From JBCDBH01 sp039184055 (GTDB taxonomy: Bacteria > Acidobacteriota > Thermoanaerobaculia > Multivoradales > J023): DNA of 19,487 nt. The notes beneath the pieces are model-generated. The model saw only the letters and a program-made list of their open reading frames with translations, had not been told where the DNA came from and did not search any database. The stretch is from positions 1 through 19,487 of the forward strand of contig JBCDBH010000073.1 of NCBI GenBank assembly GCA_039184055.1, written 5' to 3'. Positions 8,348 through 14,775 of this stretch are shown piece by piece; positions within the stretch are counted from its first letter, which is position 1, and each line of letters starts with the position of its first letter. Made by a program: the position numbers and the translations under genes.

Positions 8348-8355
8348 GGCCCGGG

Positions 8356-8361
8356 ACGCTA
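8356..8361 (-). promoter_or_regulatory. candidate -10 box (TAGCGT) before the GT2 gene
   Basis: This TANNNT element ends 8 nt before the ATG at 8347, which has no Shine-Dalgarno. If real, the transcript would be leaderless or nearly so. Inferred from spacing only. Confidence 0.3.
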
Positions 8362-8372
8362 CCACAGGCGCC

Positions 8373-8405
8373 GATCGACCGGTTACTAGGCACAGCGGTC
8401 GGATC
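8373..8405. promoter_or_regulatory. imperfect inverted repeat in the divergent intergenic region
   Basis: GATCGACCG (8373-8381) pairs with CGGTCGGATC (8396-8405) with one bulged base and a 14-nt loop. It lies between two divergent genes, so it could be an operator; there is no T-run, so a terminator is unlikely. Such GATC/CGA-rich sequence is common in this genome, so chance is possible. Confidence 0.25.
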
Positions 8406-8437
8406 GATGCGTCACGTCGTCGAATGGCCCGGCGCGC

Positions 8438-8443
8438 TACAAT
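8438..8443 (+). promoter_or_regulatory. candidate -10 box (TACAAT) of the secreted-protein gene
   Basis: TACAAT is one mismatch from TATAAT and lies 39 bp upstream of ATG 8483, giving a normal leader of about 30 nt. No consensus -35 is visible 16-18 bp upstream. Confidence 0.45.
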
Positions 8444-8470
8444 CCGTCCAGATTCGAACTGATCGTCCTT

Positions 8471-8477
8471 AGGGAGG
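8471..8477 (+). promoter_or_regulatory. Shine-Dalgarno (AGGGAGG) for the secreted protein
   Basis: AGGGAGG sits 5 nt before ATG 8483 and fixes that start. It is one of only two clear Shine-Dalgarno sites in the window. Confidence 0.7.
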
Positions 8478-8482
8478 TTTCC

Positions 8483-9787
8483 ATGGCCAGGCTACCGCTC
8501 GTCGTCGTGTCGTTGCTCGTCGTCTCGCTTGTTTCCGTGCTCGATGCCGCCACCGTACCCGGCACGATCGTCGTCCAAGAGGGCGACATCATCGATGGTG
8601 CGCCCGTCACCATCATCAACGCACCGTTCACCAACGGTGACGGCGAAGTCGGTTTTACCGGCGCGGTGGACCGTGGCGGCACGACCGACAACTTCGTGTG
8701 GTCGAACGACGGGGTGATTTGGTTCAACAGCGATGCGCTCACCGTCGCGCTCACCGGGGCTGAAGGAACCATGGGGATCGGCAACGGCGATACCTACATC
8801 TACAGCCCGAGTGTCGATACTGAAGATGCGGTGTGGACGCACAACGGCGTCTTGCTGGTCGATGGTGATCCAGCGCCCGACTTTCCGGGCCAATTCAATT
8901 CCTTCAACAGCCGGCCGACGATGCTGCCCAACGGTACCGCCTATTGGGTCGCGGGAGTTGCCGACACCACACCTGGAGGCGTGTCCATCGGCCGCGTGCT
9001 CTATCGCAGCGCCGACACCGCCACGCCGGTGATCGAGAAAGTCATCGCGTTCGGCGACATGATCGATGGTCTCCTGGTCGACGATGGCTCGGGTATCGAT
9101 TTCGATTACAACGTATCCGATGACGACAGCCACCTCATTCAAGTCGTCAACGTCGACACGGGAAGCACATCCAATGACGGCCGACTCCTGGTCGACGGCG
9201 TTGTCGTTGCCCGCGAAGACGAAGCGCTTACCGAAGGTGGCGAGAGTTGGGACAACTTCGACACCCTCTCGATCAACAACGACGGGAACTTCCTGTTCAG
9301 CGGCGACACGACCGGCTCGACCGCGACAGACGAGTTCATCGCCTACAACGGCGCCATTGTCATCCGGGAAGGCGACATGATCGCCGGCGTCACGCTCACC
9401 AGCTCGGCGACGGTCAACGGCCTGTCGATCAACAACCTCGGCCAGGCCATCTATATTTGGAACACCGCCGACTCGGAAATCCTCTTCTTCGCCAGCGACG
9501 CTTCCGACCTCGCCGGCAGCTCCACCGTGCTCCTCCAAGTCGGCGACGAGCTCGACACCGACGGTGACGGCATCGGCGAGTTCCTAGTCGACGACTTCAA
9601 CGCCTCCGGCACCCTCGGCCCCGGTCTCGACTTGGCGGAAGACAATCGTGTCTTCGTCGAGCTCGACCTGGCCGACATCGTCGAAGGTGGTACCGTCGAG
9701 GCGATCATCGAGCTCGACATGGGGAGCATCTTCATGGACGGCTTCGAGTCAGGCGATACGTCGGCGTGGTCGTCGACGGTGAATTGA
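8483..9787 (+). CDS. secreted repeat protein with acidic C-terminal DGFESG motif (propeller-like, function unknown)
   Basis: This is a 434-residue exported protein. Residues 1 to about 23 are a signal peptide (MARLPLVVVSLLVVSLVSVL, cleavage near DAA). The mature part is acidic and repetitive. It has recurring units of the form GD-x-I-x-G (EGDIIDG, FGDMIDG, EGDMIAG, VGDELD), each after a segment resembling SINNDGNFLFSG or SINNLGQAIYIW. This resembles secreted beta-propeller-like families in which 'reading of a quantity' motifs repeat, such as those with VVREGDPAPG motifs (DUF7453-like); that family link is from memory. The C-terminus MGSIFMDGFESGDTSAWS resembles a short tail shared by many otherwise unrelated secreted proteins of environmental bacteria, possibly a sorting or assembly signal. 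There are no catalytic residues to name. The start is supported by a good Shine-Dalgarno. Confidence 0.88.
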   Translation: MARLPLVVVSLLVVSLVSVLDAATVPGTIVVQEGDIIDGAPVTIINAPFTNGDGEVGFTGAVDRGGTTDNFVWSNDGVIWFNSDALTVALTGAEGTMGIGNGDTYIYSPSVDTEDAVWTHNGVLLVDGDPAPDFPGQFNSFNSRPTMLPNGTAYWVAGVADTTPGGVSIGRVLYRSADTATPVIEKVIAFGDMIDGLLVDDGSGIDFDYNVSDDDSHLIQVVNVDTGSTSNDGRLLVDGVVVAREDEALTEGGESWDNFDTLSINNDGNFLFSGDTTGSTATDEFIAYNGAIVIREGDMIAGVTLTSSATVNGLSINNLGQAIYIWNTADSEILFFASDASDLAGSSTVLLQVGDELDTDGDGIGEFLVDDFNASGTLGPGLDLAEDNRVFVELDLADIVEGGTVEAIIELDMGSIFMDGFESGDTSAWSSTVN

Positions 9788-9799
9788 CGGCAGGGGCGT

Positions 9800-9826
9800 A
9801 GTCAGCCGGGTGACAGCCCGGAGACT
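9800..9826. terminator. weak stem-loop between convergent genes, possible bidirectional terminator
   Basis: CCGGG (9806-9810) and CCCGG (9817-9821) form a stem with a 6-nt loop, extended across an internal loop by AGTC (9800-9803) and GACT (9823-9826). It lies between the ends of the secreted-protein gene and the DUF5615 gene. No T-run follows on either strand, so intrinsic termination is uncertain. Confidence 0.35.
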
Positions 9827-9839
9827 GCTGTGGCCGAGG

Positions 9840-10190
9840 TCAACGCGGTCGCGAGATTCGTACCCGATCGCCCTTGAGCGTGATCACGGATCGTTCTTCG
9901 ATTGCTGATCGGTGGTGTTTGATCACCGCAGCCAGGAGCTTGATGCGATCTCGGCTTGGAACGTCCGGCAGTCGAATGAGACCGGCGTGTTGGAGCTTGC
10001 CGAGGAAGACAAGCTCACCGAAGTCAGTGTCGATCGTTACGAGACATCGCTCCTCCGAAACGGCTCGACGCAGGAGCTCGGCATCGCCAGGATCAGGGCC
10101 CAATTCTCGGGCTTCCAAGACGTCGTGTTGGTTGGCACGGAGCCAATCGGCGAGCCTTCGACCAGCACAACGGTCGACGAGAAATTTCAT
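9840..10190 (-). CDS. DUF5615 PIN-like toxin of a type II toxin-antitoxin pair
   Basis: This 116-residue protein has a PIN-like (Mut7-C/DUF5615) fold: FLVDRCAGRRLADWL at the N-terminus with Asp6, then HDVLEARELGPDPGDAELL, then CLVTIDTDFGELVF with the acidic pair expected at the metal site, then HAGLIRLPDV. It matches the DRCAGRRLA-type branch of the family, not the more common DENLP branch. These proteins are predicted RNases that are neutralised by a DUF433 partner. Its ATG (10190) overlaps the stop of the DUF433 gene as ATGA, antitoxin first, the standard arrangement. The target RNA is unknown. Confidence 0.88.
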   Translation of the reverse strand: MKFLVDRCAGRRLADWLRANQHDVLEARELGPDPGDAELLRRAVSEERCLVTIDTDFGELVFLGKLQHAGLIRLPDVPSRDRIKLLAAVIKHHRSAIEERSVITLKGDRVRISRPR

Positions 10191-10426
10191 CCGTCAGCGA
10201 TGCGGACCGCTGCGAGAGAGTCGTTGGCGATGATGGCGTGCGCGTAGGCCATACAGGCGCGAATGTCATCCGGCTCGAGATCCGGATAGTCATCGAGAAG
10301 GTCGGCTTCGGATTCACCTTGAGCAAGCAAGGAGATGATGAGCTCGACGGAGATGCGCATGCCACGGATGATGGGTTTGCCGCCGAAGATCGCTGGGTCG
10401 GAGGTGATTCGGTTGAGTAGTTTCAT
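10187..10426 (-). CDS. DUF433 antitoxin
   Basis: This 79-residue protein has the DUF433 signature: NRITSDPAIFGGKPIIRGMRI, then VELIISLLAQGESEADLLDDYP-type helices and DLEPDDIRACMAYA. DUF433 proteins carry a helix-turn-helix-like core and act as antitoxins, usually repressing their own promoter. The gene precedes and overlaps the DUF5615 toxin. No Shine-Dalgarno is seen before ATG 10426; TAGCCT lies 4 nt upstream and a better TATGAT box lies further up at 10466-10471. The upstream 96-bp gap is AT-richer than the surroundings, as is common at TA-module promoters. Confidence 0.9.
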   Translation of the reverse strand: MKLLNRITSDPAIFGGKPIIRGMRISVELIISLLAQGESEADLLDDYPDLEPDDIRACMAYAHAIIANDSLAAVRIADG

Positions 10427-10430
10427 CGGT

Positions 10431-10436
10431 AGGCTA
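10431..10436 (-). promoter_or_regulatory. TANNNT element (TAGCCT) 4 nt before the DUF433 start
   Basis: TAGCCT fits the TANNNT pattern seen before other starts here without a Shine-Dalgarno, but its 4-nt spacing is short for a leaderless -10. The TATGAT further upstream may be the real promoter. Confidence 0.22.
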
Positions 10437-10465
10437 GTTGGATCTTCAGGTTTCTCGTACGTTCA

Positions 10466-10471
10466 ATCATA
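10466..10471 (-). promoter_or_regulatory. candidate -10 box (TATGAT) of the toxin-antitoxin operon
   Basis: TATGAT is one mismatch from consensus, in the AT-rich gap, and would give a leader of about 30 nt before ATG 10426. A poor TGACTG lies 18 bp upstream as the only -35 candidate. Confidence 0.4.
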
Positions 10472-10522
10472 GTCTACTTTTTGTTTAGGCAGTCATGATG
10501 CAAAGCCAGTGGGTCTTATGGC

Positions 10523-11065
10523 TTACACACATTCCCGTGTCGCCACGATGAAGAGCGTGTAGGCCACCCAGGCGAGCCCGCCGACGAAGATGGTCATCCC
10601 GATTACCGCTCCTAGTCTGCGGTGGGTTTTCTCGAGCCATTCTTGGCTATGTGGTCGTTCAGCGAGCAGGCCGATGATGACTTCGATCAGGATGAGCAGA
10701 CCGAGGCCGATGAAGGGGTAGGCAAAACGGGGACGGTCGGGTTTGACGACGGCCCAGCTCGGGTCGTCGGCGCGGATGTAGGCGGTGATGGTGTCGCCGA
10801 CGTTGTAGAGGCAGACGCCTTCGCCTTTGTCGCGACGGGCGATGGCGTAGCGTTTGGAGGTGTAGGACTGGCCGTCGACGGTGTAGGTATAGGCGAAGTA
10901 GAACGAGACACGGTCGGGGCGTTCGTTGTGGACGCGGGTCCAGCTTTCGCGTGATTCGATGACCACCGCTTGGACGGGTACGAGTTCGAAAGCAAGGGCT
11001 TCGTAGAGGACGTAGGAGCCGTAGCCGAGCAGGATGAGGGCGAGGATGAGCTTGGCGCGGTGCAT
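10523..11065 (-). CDS. DUF3592 membrane protein
   Basis: This is a 180-residue protein. There is an N-terminal membrane segment (about residues 5-28, LILALILLGYGSYVLYEALAF). A soluble domain follows with the DUF3592 pattern: VIESRESW, then FAYTYTVDGQSYTSKRYAI, then YNVGDTITAYIRADDPSWAVV. Two further membrane segments lie near residues 117-135 (FIGLGLLILIEVIIGLL) and 155-175. Function is unknown for the family; many members sit in the inner membrane next to unrelated genes. ATG at 11065 is preferred. An in-frame GTG at 11089 would add MHRIVSNP, a duplicate of the true N-terminus caused by the inverted repeat across this region. The start codon lies inside the left arm of a 13-bp hairpin, so its translation may be structure-controlled. 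Confidence 0.82.
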   Translation of the reverse strand: MHRAKLILALILLGYGSYVLYEALAFELVPVQAVVIESRESWTRVHNERPDRVSFYFAYTYTVDGQSYTSKRYAIARRDKGEGVCLYNVGDTITAYIRADDPSWAVVKPDRPRFAYPFIGLGLLILIEVIIGLLAERPHSQEWLEKTHRRLGAVIGMTIFVGGLAWVAYTLFIVATRECV

Positions 11066-11091
11066 CGGATTCGAGACTATCCGATGCACCG
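11058..11091. repeat. perfect 13-bp inverted repeat with 8-nt loop over the DUF3592 start codon
   Basis: CGGTGCATCGGAT (11058-11070) and ATCCGATGCACCG (11079-11091) are exact reverse complements around an 8-nt loop. The ATG of the DUF3592 gene (11065-11063) is inside the stem. In mRNA containing both arms the start codon would be sequestered; in DNA it could be a dimeric protein site. Confidence 0.85.
11074..11079 (-). promoter_or_regulatory. candidate -10 box (TAGTCT) before the DUF3592 gene
   Basis: TAGTCT lies 8 nt before ATG 11065, mostly in the hairpin loop. A transcript starting just downstream would lack one arm of the inverted repeat and escape the hairpin; a read-through transcript from upstream would contain both arms. 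Confidence 0.3.
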
Positions 11092-11110
11092 GATCACGAT
11101 GGGTTCAGGG

Positions 11111-11155
11111 GCTCAGCGGGCTCAGCGGGCTCAGCGGGCTCAGCGGGCTCAGCGG
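11111..11155. repeat. tandem repeat, five perfect copies of GCTCAGCGG (9 bp)
   Basis: Five exact head-to-tail copies span 45 bp, followed by a decayed sixth copy (GCTCAAGGG) that contains the stop codon of the secreted TPR gene. The array fills most of the gap between that gene and the DUF3592 gene. Copy number could vary by slippage; units of 9 bp would change spacing but not frame. It is too short and has no spacers, so it is not CRISPR. Confidence 0.9.
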
Positions 11156-11157
11156 GC

Positions 11158-12069
11158 TCAAGGGCTTGCCGCGAGGAAGTCGAGGAATCGGGGACCGAAG
11201 AGGGAGGCGGGTGGTGAGACGGGATGACCCGCGGCTTTGAAGGCGCGTGCGTATTGCACCGCGCGATCCAGAAGGTTCTGATCGGTTTCGGCGGAGAGGA
11301 GATACAGGCGATACGCGGCGGCGGCGCGAATGAGCTGAACGTGAGCGAGGATCTTCTTGCGGTCCGTCTCGGCGGCGCCCGATTCCCTGTCAATTTCGAA
11401 GCCATCGAGCGTAGCCAAGGCCTGGCGTGGATTGCCCGAGAAGAAGGCGGTGACCGCGCGGTCGAGAGCCGGTGGCGCGCTGCCGTCGGCGAGCTCGCTG
11501 ATGCGCTCGGCTTCTTCGTCGGTAACTTTGGCGACGTTGAGACCGGTTCGCGTTTGTTGCATGCGTTTCTTGCCTTCGGGGCTGGTGACGAGCGGATCGG
11601 CGGCGCCGAGGATACGATCTCCGGACTCGGCGAGATCACTGACGCGTACACGTTGCTCCTGCGAATCGCCAGGTCCCGCCGCTGCGGCTCGTTGGCCTTT
11701 GCAGCGTTCGCGTAGGTCGAGCATGGTGGGATAGAGCTCGTCTTCGTCGATGAGCACGCCCTGTTCTTCAGAGAGTTGGAAGGAGCGCAGAGCCTGTGGG
11801 CAATCGCCGAGATGAAAGCGCGCCACGCCGTAGTAGTAGTGCGGTACGTAGGGCTGCCAAAAGAACCACTGGGTGAGTCGGCTGGCTTCTTCGGCGCGCT
11901 CCATGAGGGCTTTCTGCATCAGAGCCGAGGCACGACTCCAGTCTTGACGCTCGATCGCATGGAGCCCGGCTTCGTAGGCGTTGAGGTAGTCGGGCTTGGC
12001 CTGGGCGACGTCCGCCAGCAACAGGCCGATGAGGGTTAGGAGGAGGAGGGTGCCGTGGCGTGTGATCAC
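11158..12069 (-). CDS. exported TPR-like protein of unknown function
   Basis: This is a 303-residue protein. Residues 1 to about 24 look like a signal peptide (basic start, LLLLTLIGLLLADVAQA, cleavage before KPDYLNAYE), so it is probably periplasmic. The mature N-terminal part has TPR-like helix pairs (AYEAGLHAIERQDWSRASALM, then PHYYYGVARFHLGDCPQALRSFQ). A charged, low-complexity middle with two Ala/Gly stretches follows, then a second helical pair (AFFSGNPRQALATLDGF, then AAAAYRLYLLSAETDQNLLDRAV). It starts with GTG at 12069, overlapping the stop of the GYF-domain gene (GTGA), so both are likely translated together and may work as a pair. No enzymatic motif is seen. The C-terminal tail ends next to a 9-bp repeat array. 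Confidence 0.8.
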   Translation of the reverse strand: MITRHGTLLLLTLIGLLLADVAQAKPDYLNAYEAGLHAIERQDWSRASALMQKALMERAEEASRLTQWFFWQPYVPHYYYGVARFHLGDCPQALRSFQLSEEQGVLIDEDELYPTMLDLRERCKGQRAAAAGPGDSQEQRVRVSDLAESGDRILGAADPLVTSPEGKKRMQQTRTGLNVAKVTDEEAERISELADGSAPPALDRAVTAFFSGNPRQALATLDGFEIDRESGAAETDRKKILAHVQLIRAAAAYRLYLLSAETDQNLLDRAVQYARAFKAAGHPVSPPASLFGPRFLDFLAASP

Positions 12070-12863
12070 CAGCCGATCTCCTGGTAGTACGTCGCGGCGT
12101 CGACCGCGCGAACGATCTTGGAACAGGTTCGACTCTGCTCGGCGACGACCGAGATGTCGCAGCTGCCGCCACGCAGATCGATGTTGTACGTGTCTGGCGG
12201 GACCAGCAAGACGAGAGGTGTCGTCTGGGATCCGGGAACCGCCAGCACGGATCCGTTCGAGTTGGTCAGGCTGAGCAGCTCGGAGTGGGGATAGGCGTCG
12301 ATCTTGATCTGTCCGACCGGCCCCGTGTATCCGACAGGAACCCGAGTGCCGTGTAGGTTTGTCGTTGCGACCGTTTCGGGCGGCTCATCGTGAGGCCAAA
12401 GAAGCCAAATCAGTAGAACGATCACGAACAAGAGGACGACGATCACGGCAAGCAGCTTGGTGCGAGGGTCTCTTGTGAGAGTCGCTAGGAGGCTGGGCCA
12501 TGCTGGCTTCTTTTCTCTTCTCGGAGGGTACTGGCCGTGGTGGGCGTCGGGTGGTGGCGGTGGGCCACTGCTAGCCGGAGGCGCCGCGGGGGGAGCAGGT
12601 GGTGGTGTCACCTCCGAGGTTCGAGTCGGAACCGGCGGTGGCGGTGGAGGAGGTGGCGGTGTCCGTTTGATTTTGGGCGGAGTCTTGAACGATGGAACGA
12701 GCATTTCGAACGTTCCGGTTTCGCTCCAATCCTTCTCACCGGGTTTCCAGGCGAGATCTTCTCTCGAGATCTCGCCACGTTCGATCAGCGCCTCGAGCTC
12801 GCTTTGCGAAACCGGACCAAATTGTTGACCGTTCTTCTCGTAGTACCAGAGCTCTTCCGCCAT
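12066..12863 (-). CDS. GYF_2-domain, proline-rich, single-pass membrane protein
   Basis: This is a 265-residue protein with clear modules. Residues 1-55 form a GYF_2-like domain (WYYEKNGQQFGPVSQSEL, then LAWKPGEKDW), which in other proteins binds proline-rich peptides. Residues 60-118 are proline-rich, with a run of nine Pro at 69-77. Residues 137-157 form one membrane helix. Residues 160-265 are a small domain beginning GTRVPVGYTGPVGQIKIDAYP and ending DAATYYQEIGW. A GYF domain next to its own proline tract could fold back on it or bridge copies. With the GYF end lacking a signal peptide, the likely topology is cytoplasmic N-terminus and periplasmic C-terminus. ATG 12863 is set by the Shine-Dalgarno GGGAGAGGAG just upstream. 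The adjacent exported TPR protein overlaps it by 4 nt. Function unknown. Confidence 0.82.
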   Translation of the reverse strand: MAEELWYYEKNGQQFGPVSQSELEALIERGEISREDLAWKPGEKDWSETGTFEMLVPSFKTPPKIKRTPPPPPPPPPVPTRTSEVTPPPAPPAAPPASSGPPPPPDAHHGQYPPRREKKPAWPSLLATLTRDPRTKLLAVIVVLLFVIVLLIWLLWPHDEPPETVATTNLHGTRVPVGYTGPVGQIKIDAYPHSELLSLTNSNGSVLAVPGSQTTPLVLLVPPDTYNIDLRGGSCDISVVAEQSRTCSKIVRAVDAATYYQEIGW

Positions 12864-12865
12864 CG

Positions 12866-12875
12866 CTCCTCTCCC
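12866..12875 (-). promoter_or_regulatory. Shine-Dalgarno (GGGAGAGGAG) for the GYF-domain gene
   Basis: This strong purine-rich site ends 2 nt before ATG 12863, with its GGGAG part 7 nt away. It rules out the longer in-frame start 36 bp upstream. Confidence 0.65.
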
Positions 12876-12952
12876 GTCACCTAGATAAGGCGCTGCCATG
12901 CACCCAAGTTGGGGCTATATCAATCAACGCGAGAACGAAGAGGGAAAGTGGC

Positions 12953-14095
12953 CTACGCGCGAACGGAATTCGAGTCGAGAGCCTGGGCGAGTCGATCGCC
13001 CGCTACGCGCCAATCGAGCTCGGCTTCGTAGCGCGCGCGCGCTGAGCGGCATAGGTCGTGGTAGCGGCCGTTGTCGATCAGATCTCGAATGGCGCGTACG
13101 TAGGCTTCCGCCGGGCTTTTGCCGGGAAGGACGATGCCGCTGACGCCATGTTCAACCGTCGTGGCGAGGCCGCCGACGTCGTTGGTGAGGGTGGGGATGC
13201 CAAAGCCGGCGGCTTCGCTGGGGACGATGCCGGCGGCTTCGAAGCGGGCGGGGTGGATGAGCAGGTGGGCGCAGCGGTAGAGGTAGAGGTAGGCGTCGAG
13301 CTCGTTTGGAACGCTTTTTCGATAGGGGCCGACGAAGCTGACGTGTTGGGTGTTGTCACCGGCGACGCCACATACGGTGAGGTGAGCGGGCTGGCCGGAG
13401 TGGTTGAGCTTCTCGACGATGTCGATGCCGATGTCGACGCCTTTTCGTCGGGAGTCGCGGCCGACGAGGAGGAGACGCAGGGGTTCGTCTTGGCTAGTCA
13501 AGCTCGGGTAGATCGGGTCGCTCGGGACGGCGCCGTCGGGCAATCCCGAGGGGTTGGCGAAGACGATGATCTTGTCGGGATCGATGCCGTAGCCGTCGAC
13601 GATGACGTGCTTGCTCCACTCGCTGTGCGTGACGATCTTGGCGGCGCGGCGGAAGGCGCGTCGTTCTTGGGCGCGGCAGACGGCGAGGGCGAGCCGGCCG
13701 AATTCAGGCCAGCCCTGTTGCCAGCCGAGAAAGCTGGTGTCGAGTCGGTAGATGGCCGGGGCGTCGAGGGTTTGGTAGGCGAGCAGGTTGGGATATTGGG
13801 TGAAGACGAGATCGGGGCGTTTTGTCCGGACGGTCGTGGCGAGGGTGCGTGACGCGCGCCGGCTGTCGGTCAGGGTGAATTTGGCCCAGCGTGTGCCGGT
13901 GATGCGTTTGTAGAGCTTGCGCCAGATGCGTTCGAGCGGCGCGGCTGGGCGAAGCAGCGGGCCGACGACCTCGACGTCGAAGTGACGGCTCAGCGCGCGG
14001 TGGAAGTGGAATTCGGAGCCGCTGGCGGCATCGGGATCGGTGGGGTCGTGTTTGTAGGCGGCGAAGAGGAGACGTTTGCGCACGGCTCGGCTCAA
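12953..14095 (-). CDS. GT4-family glycosyltransferase
   Basis: This is a 380-residue GT-B enzyme. The N-terminal half shows a donor-side Rossmann fold with RPDLVFTQYPNLLAY and IVTHSEWSKHV. The C-terminal half has LLLVGRDSRRKGVD (phosphate-contact Arg/Lys near 213-218) and the GT4 signature E286 to E294 (EAAGIVPSE, an EX7E), then GIPTLTNDVGG. It is a retaining transferase using a nucleotide sugar, probably adding to the exported glycan. The start is TTG at 14095: its TTGA overlaps the TGA of the methyltransferase, copying the ATGA overlaps used elsewhere here. If TTG is wrong, a GTG 12 bp downstream is the next choice. It is the last gene of this operon; TAG ends it at 12953. Confidence 0.87.
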   Translation of the reverse strand: MSRAVRKRLLFAAYKHDPTDPDAASGSEFHFHRALSRHFDVEVVGPLLRPAAPLERIWRKLYKRITGTRWAKFTLTDSRRASRTLATTVRTKRPDLVFTQYPNLLAYQTLDAPAIYRLDTSFLGWQQGWPEFGRLALAVCRAQERRAFRRAAKIVTHSEWSKHVIVDGYGIDPDKIIVFANPSGLPDGAVPSDPIYPSLTSQDEPLRLLLVGRDSRRKGVDIGIDIVEKLNHSGQPAHLTVCGVAGDNTQHVSFVGPYRKSVPNELDAYLYLYRCAHLLIHPARFEAAGIVPSEAAGFGIPTLTNDVGGLATTVEHGVSGIVLPGKSPAEAYVRAIRDLIDNGRYHDLCRSARARYEAELDWRVAGDRLAQALDSNSVRA

Positions 14096-14775
14096 CGCTT
14101 GATCCCGATCGTGACCGTGTCGAAGGCGCGTTCGACCGGAATCCCCACACGACCCAGCATCGCGTCACGCCAGCGCGCGCGACGCAACATCCGCGCCTTG
14201 TGCGACACACCGAGACGTTTGAGGACCCGGCCGAGGAAGCCCGGACGGTGGAGCTCGGGGCGTTCTTTCCAGGCGCGCCATTGAAACGAGCGGCCGGGTA
14301 GATGGGGCTTGTCGCCGCCCGGTTCGAGCGATTCACAACGGCTGAGCTCGACGTCGAGCCCGGCGTCGTCGTAGAGCGCTTTCATCCCCTCGGGGTAGGC
14401 GCGCCAGCAGTCGACCGGCACCTCGTGGTACGGCCAGCTCACCGGGTTGATGGTGATGACCTGTCCACCGGGTCGGCAGACCCGCGCCAGCTCGCGCATC
14501 CACACCCATACTTTGGGCACGTGTTCGAGCACGTTGCAGGCCAGCACCACGTCGTAGCGATCGCTGTCGATCGGAAAGTCGTAGCCGTCGGTGGCGCGAT
14601 AGGTGAGCTCGTCGCGCTGGTCGATGTCGAGGGTGTGCCAGGTAAACGGGCCTTCGCCGGCGGCGCGCTCCACCCACGACGGCACGACGTCGGGGCCGAT
14701 TTCGAGCACCTCGTCGCCCGGCCGCAGTCGCTCTCGAACATAGGTCTCGAAGAGGAGGCGGCTGTTTTCGTGCAT
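14092..14775 (-). CDS. SAM-dependent class I methyltransferase of the polysaccharide cluster
   Basis: This 227-residue protein has the class I methyltransferase marks: VLEIGPD at residues 23-29 (SAM-binding motif I), an acidic end to the next strand (HTLDID), and NVLEHV at 81-86, followed by RPGGQVITINPVSWPYHEVP. These small 'type 11'-like enzymes in glycan loci methylate sugars or chain ends. The C-terminal 60 residues are basic and may touch a membrane or a glycan. It is translationally coupled to the ABC ATPase (TGATG, 1-nt overlap) and to the following GT4. Its position directly after a Wzt-type ATPase fits a role in marking the chain for export, though the sequence does not prove that. 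A frame extension upstream of ATG 14775 lies inside the ATPase gene. Confidence 0.88.
   Translation of the reverse strand: MHENSRLLFETYVRERLRPGDEVLEIGPDVVPSWVERAAGEGPFTWHTLDIDQRDELTYRATDGYDFPIDSDRYDVVLACNVLEHVPKVWVWMRELARVCRPGGQVITINPVSWPYHEVPVDCWRAYPEGMKALYDDAGLDVELSRCESLEPGGDKPHLPGRSFQWRAWKERPELHRPGFLGRVLKRLGVSHKARMLRRARWRDAMLGRVGIPVERAFDTVTIGIKR

Noticed and set aside
8492..9538. 348-codon minus-strand ORF in the secreted-protein gene
   Set aside because: The plus strand has a signal peptide, a Shine-Dalgarno and repeats; the minus frame is a shadow.
11111..11155. Tandem repeat as a CRISPR array
   Set aside because: Units are 9 bp, contiguous and without spacers, and no cas genes are nearby.
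12611..12700. GGT/GGC-rich tract as a repeat element
   Set aside because: It encodes the proline-rich segment of the GYF protein on the minus strand, so codon repetition explains it.
13058..13852. Plus-strand ORF opposite the GT4 gene, rich in Gly/Asp/Val
   Set aside because: Shadow of a gene with a complete GT4 motif set.
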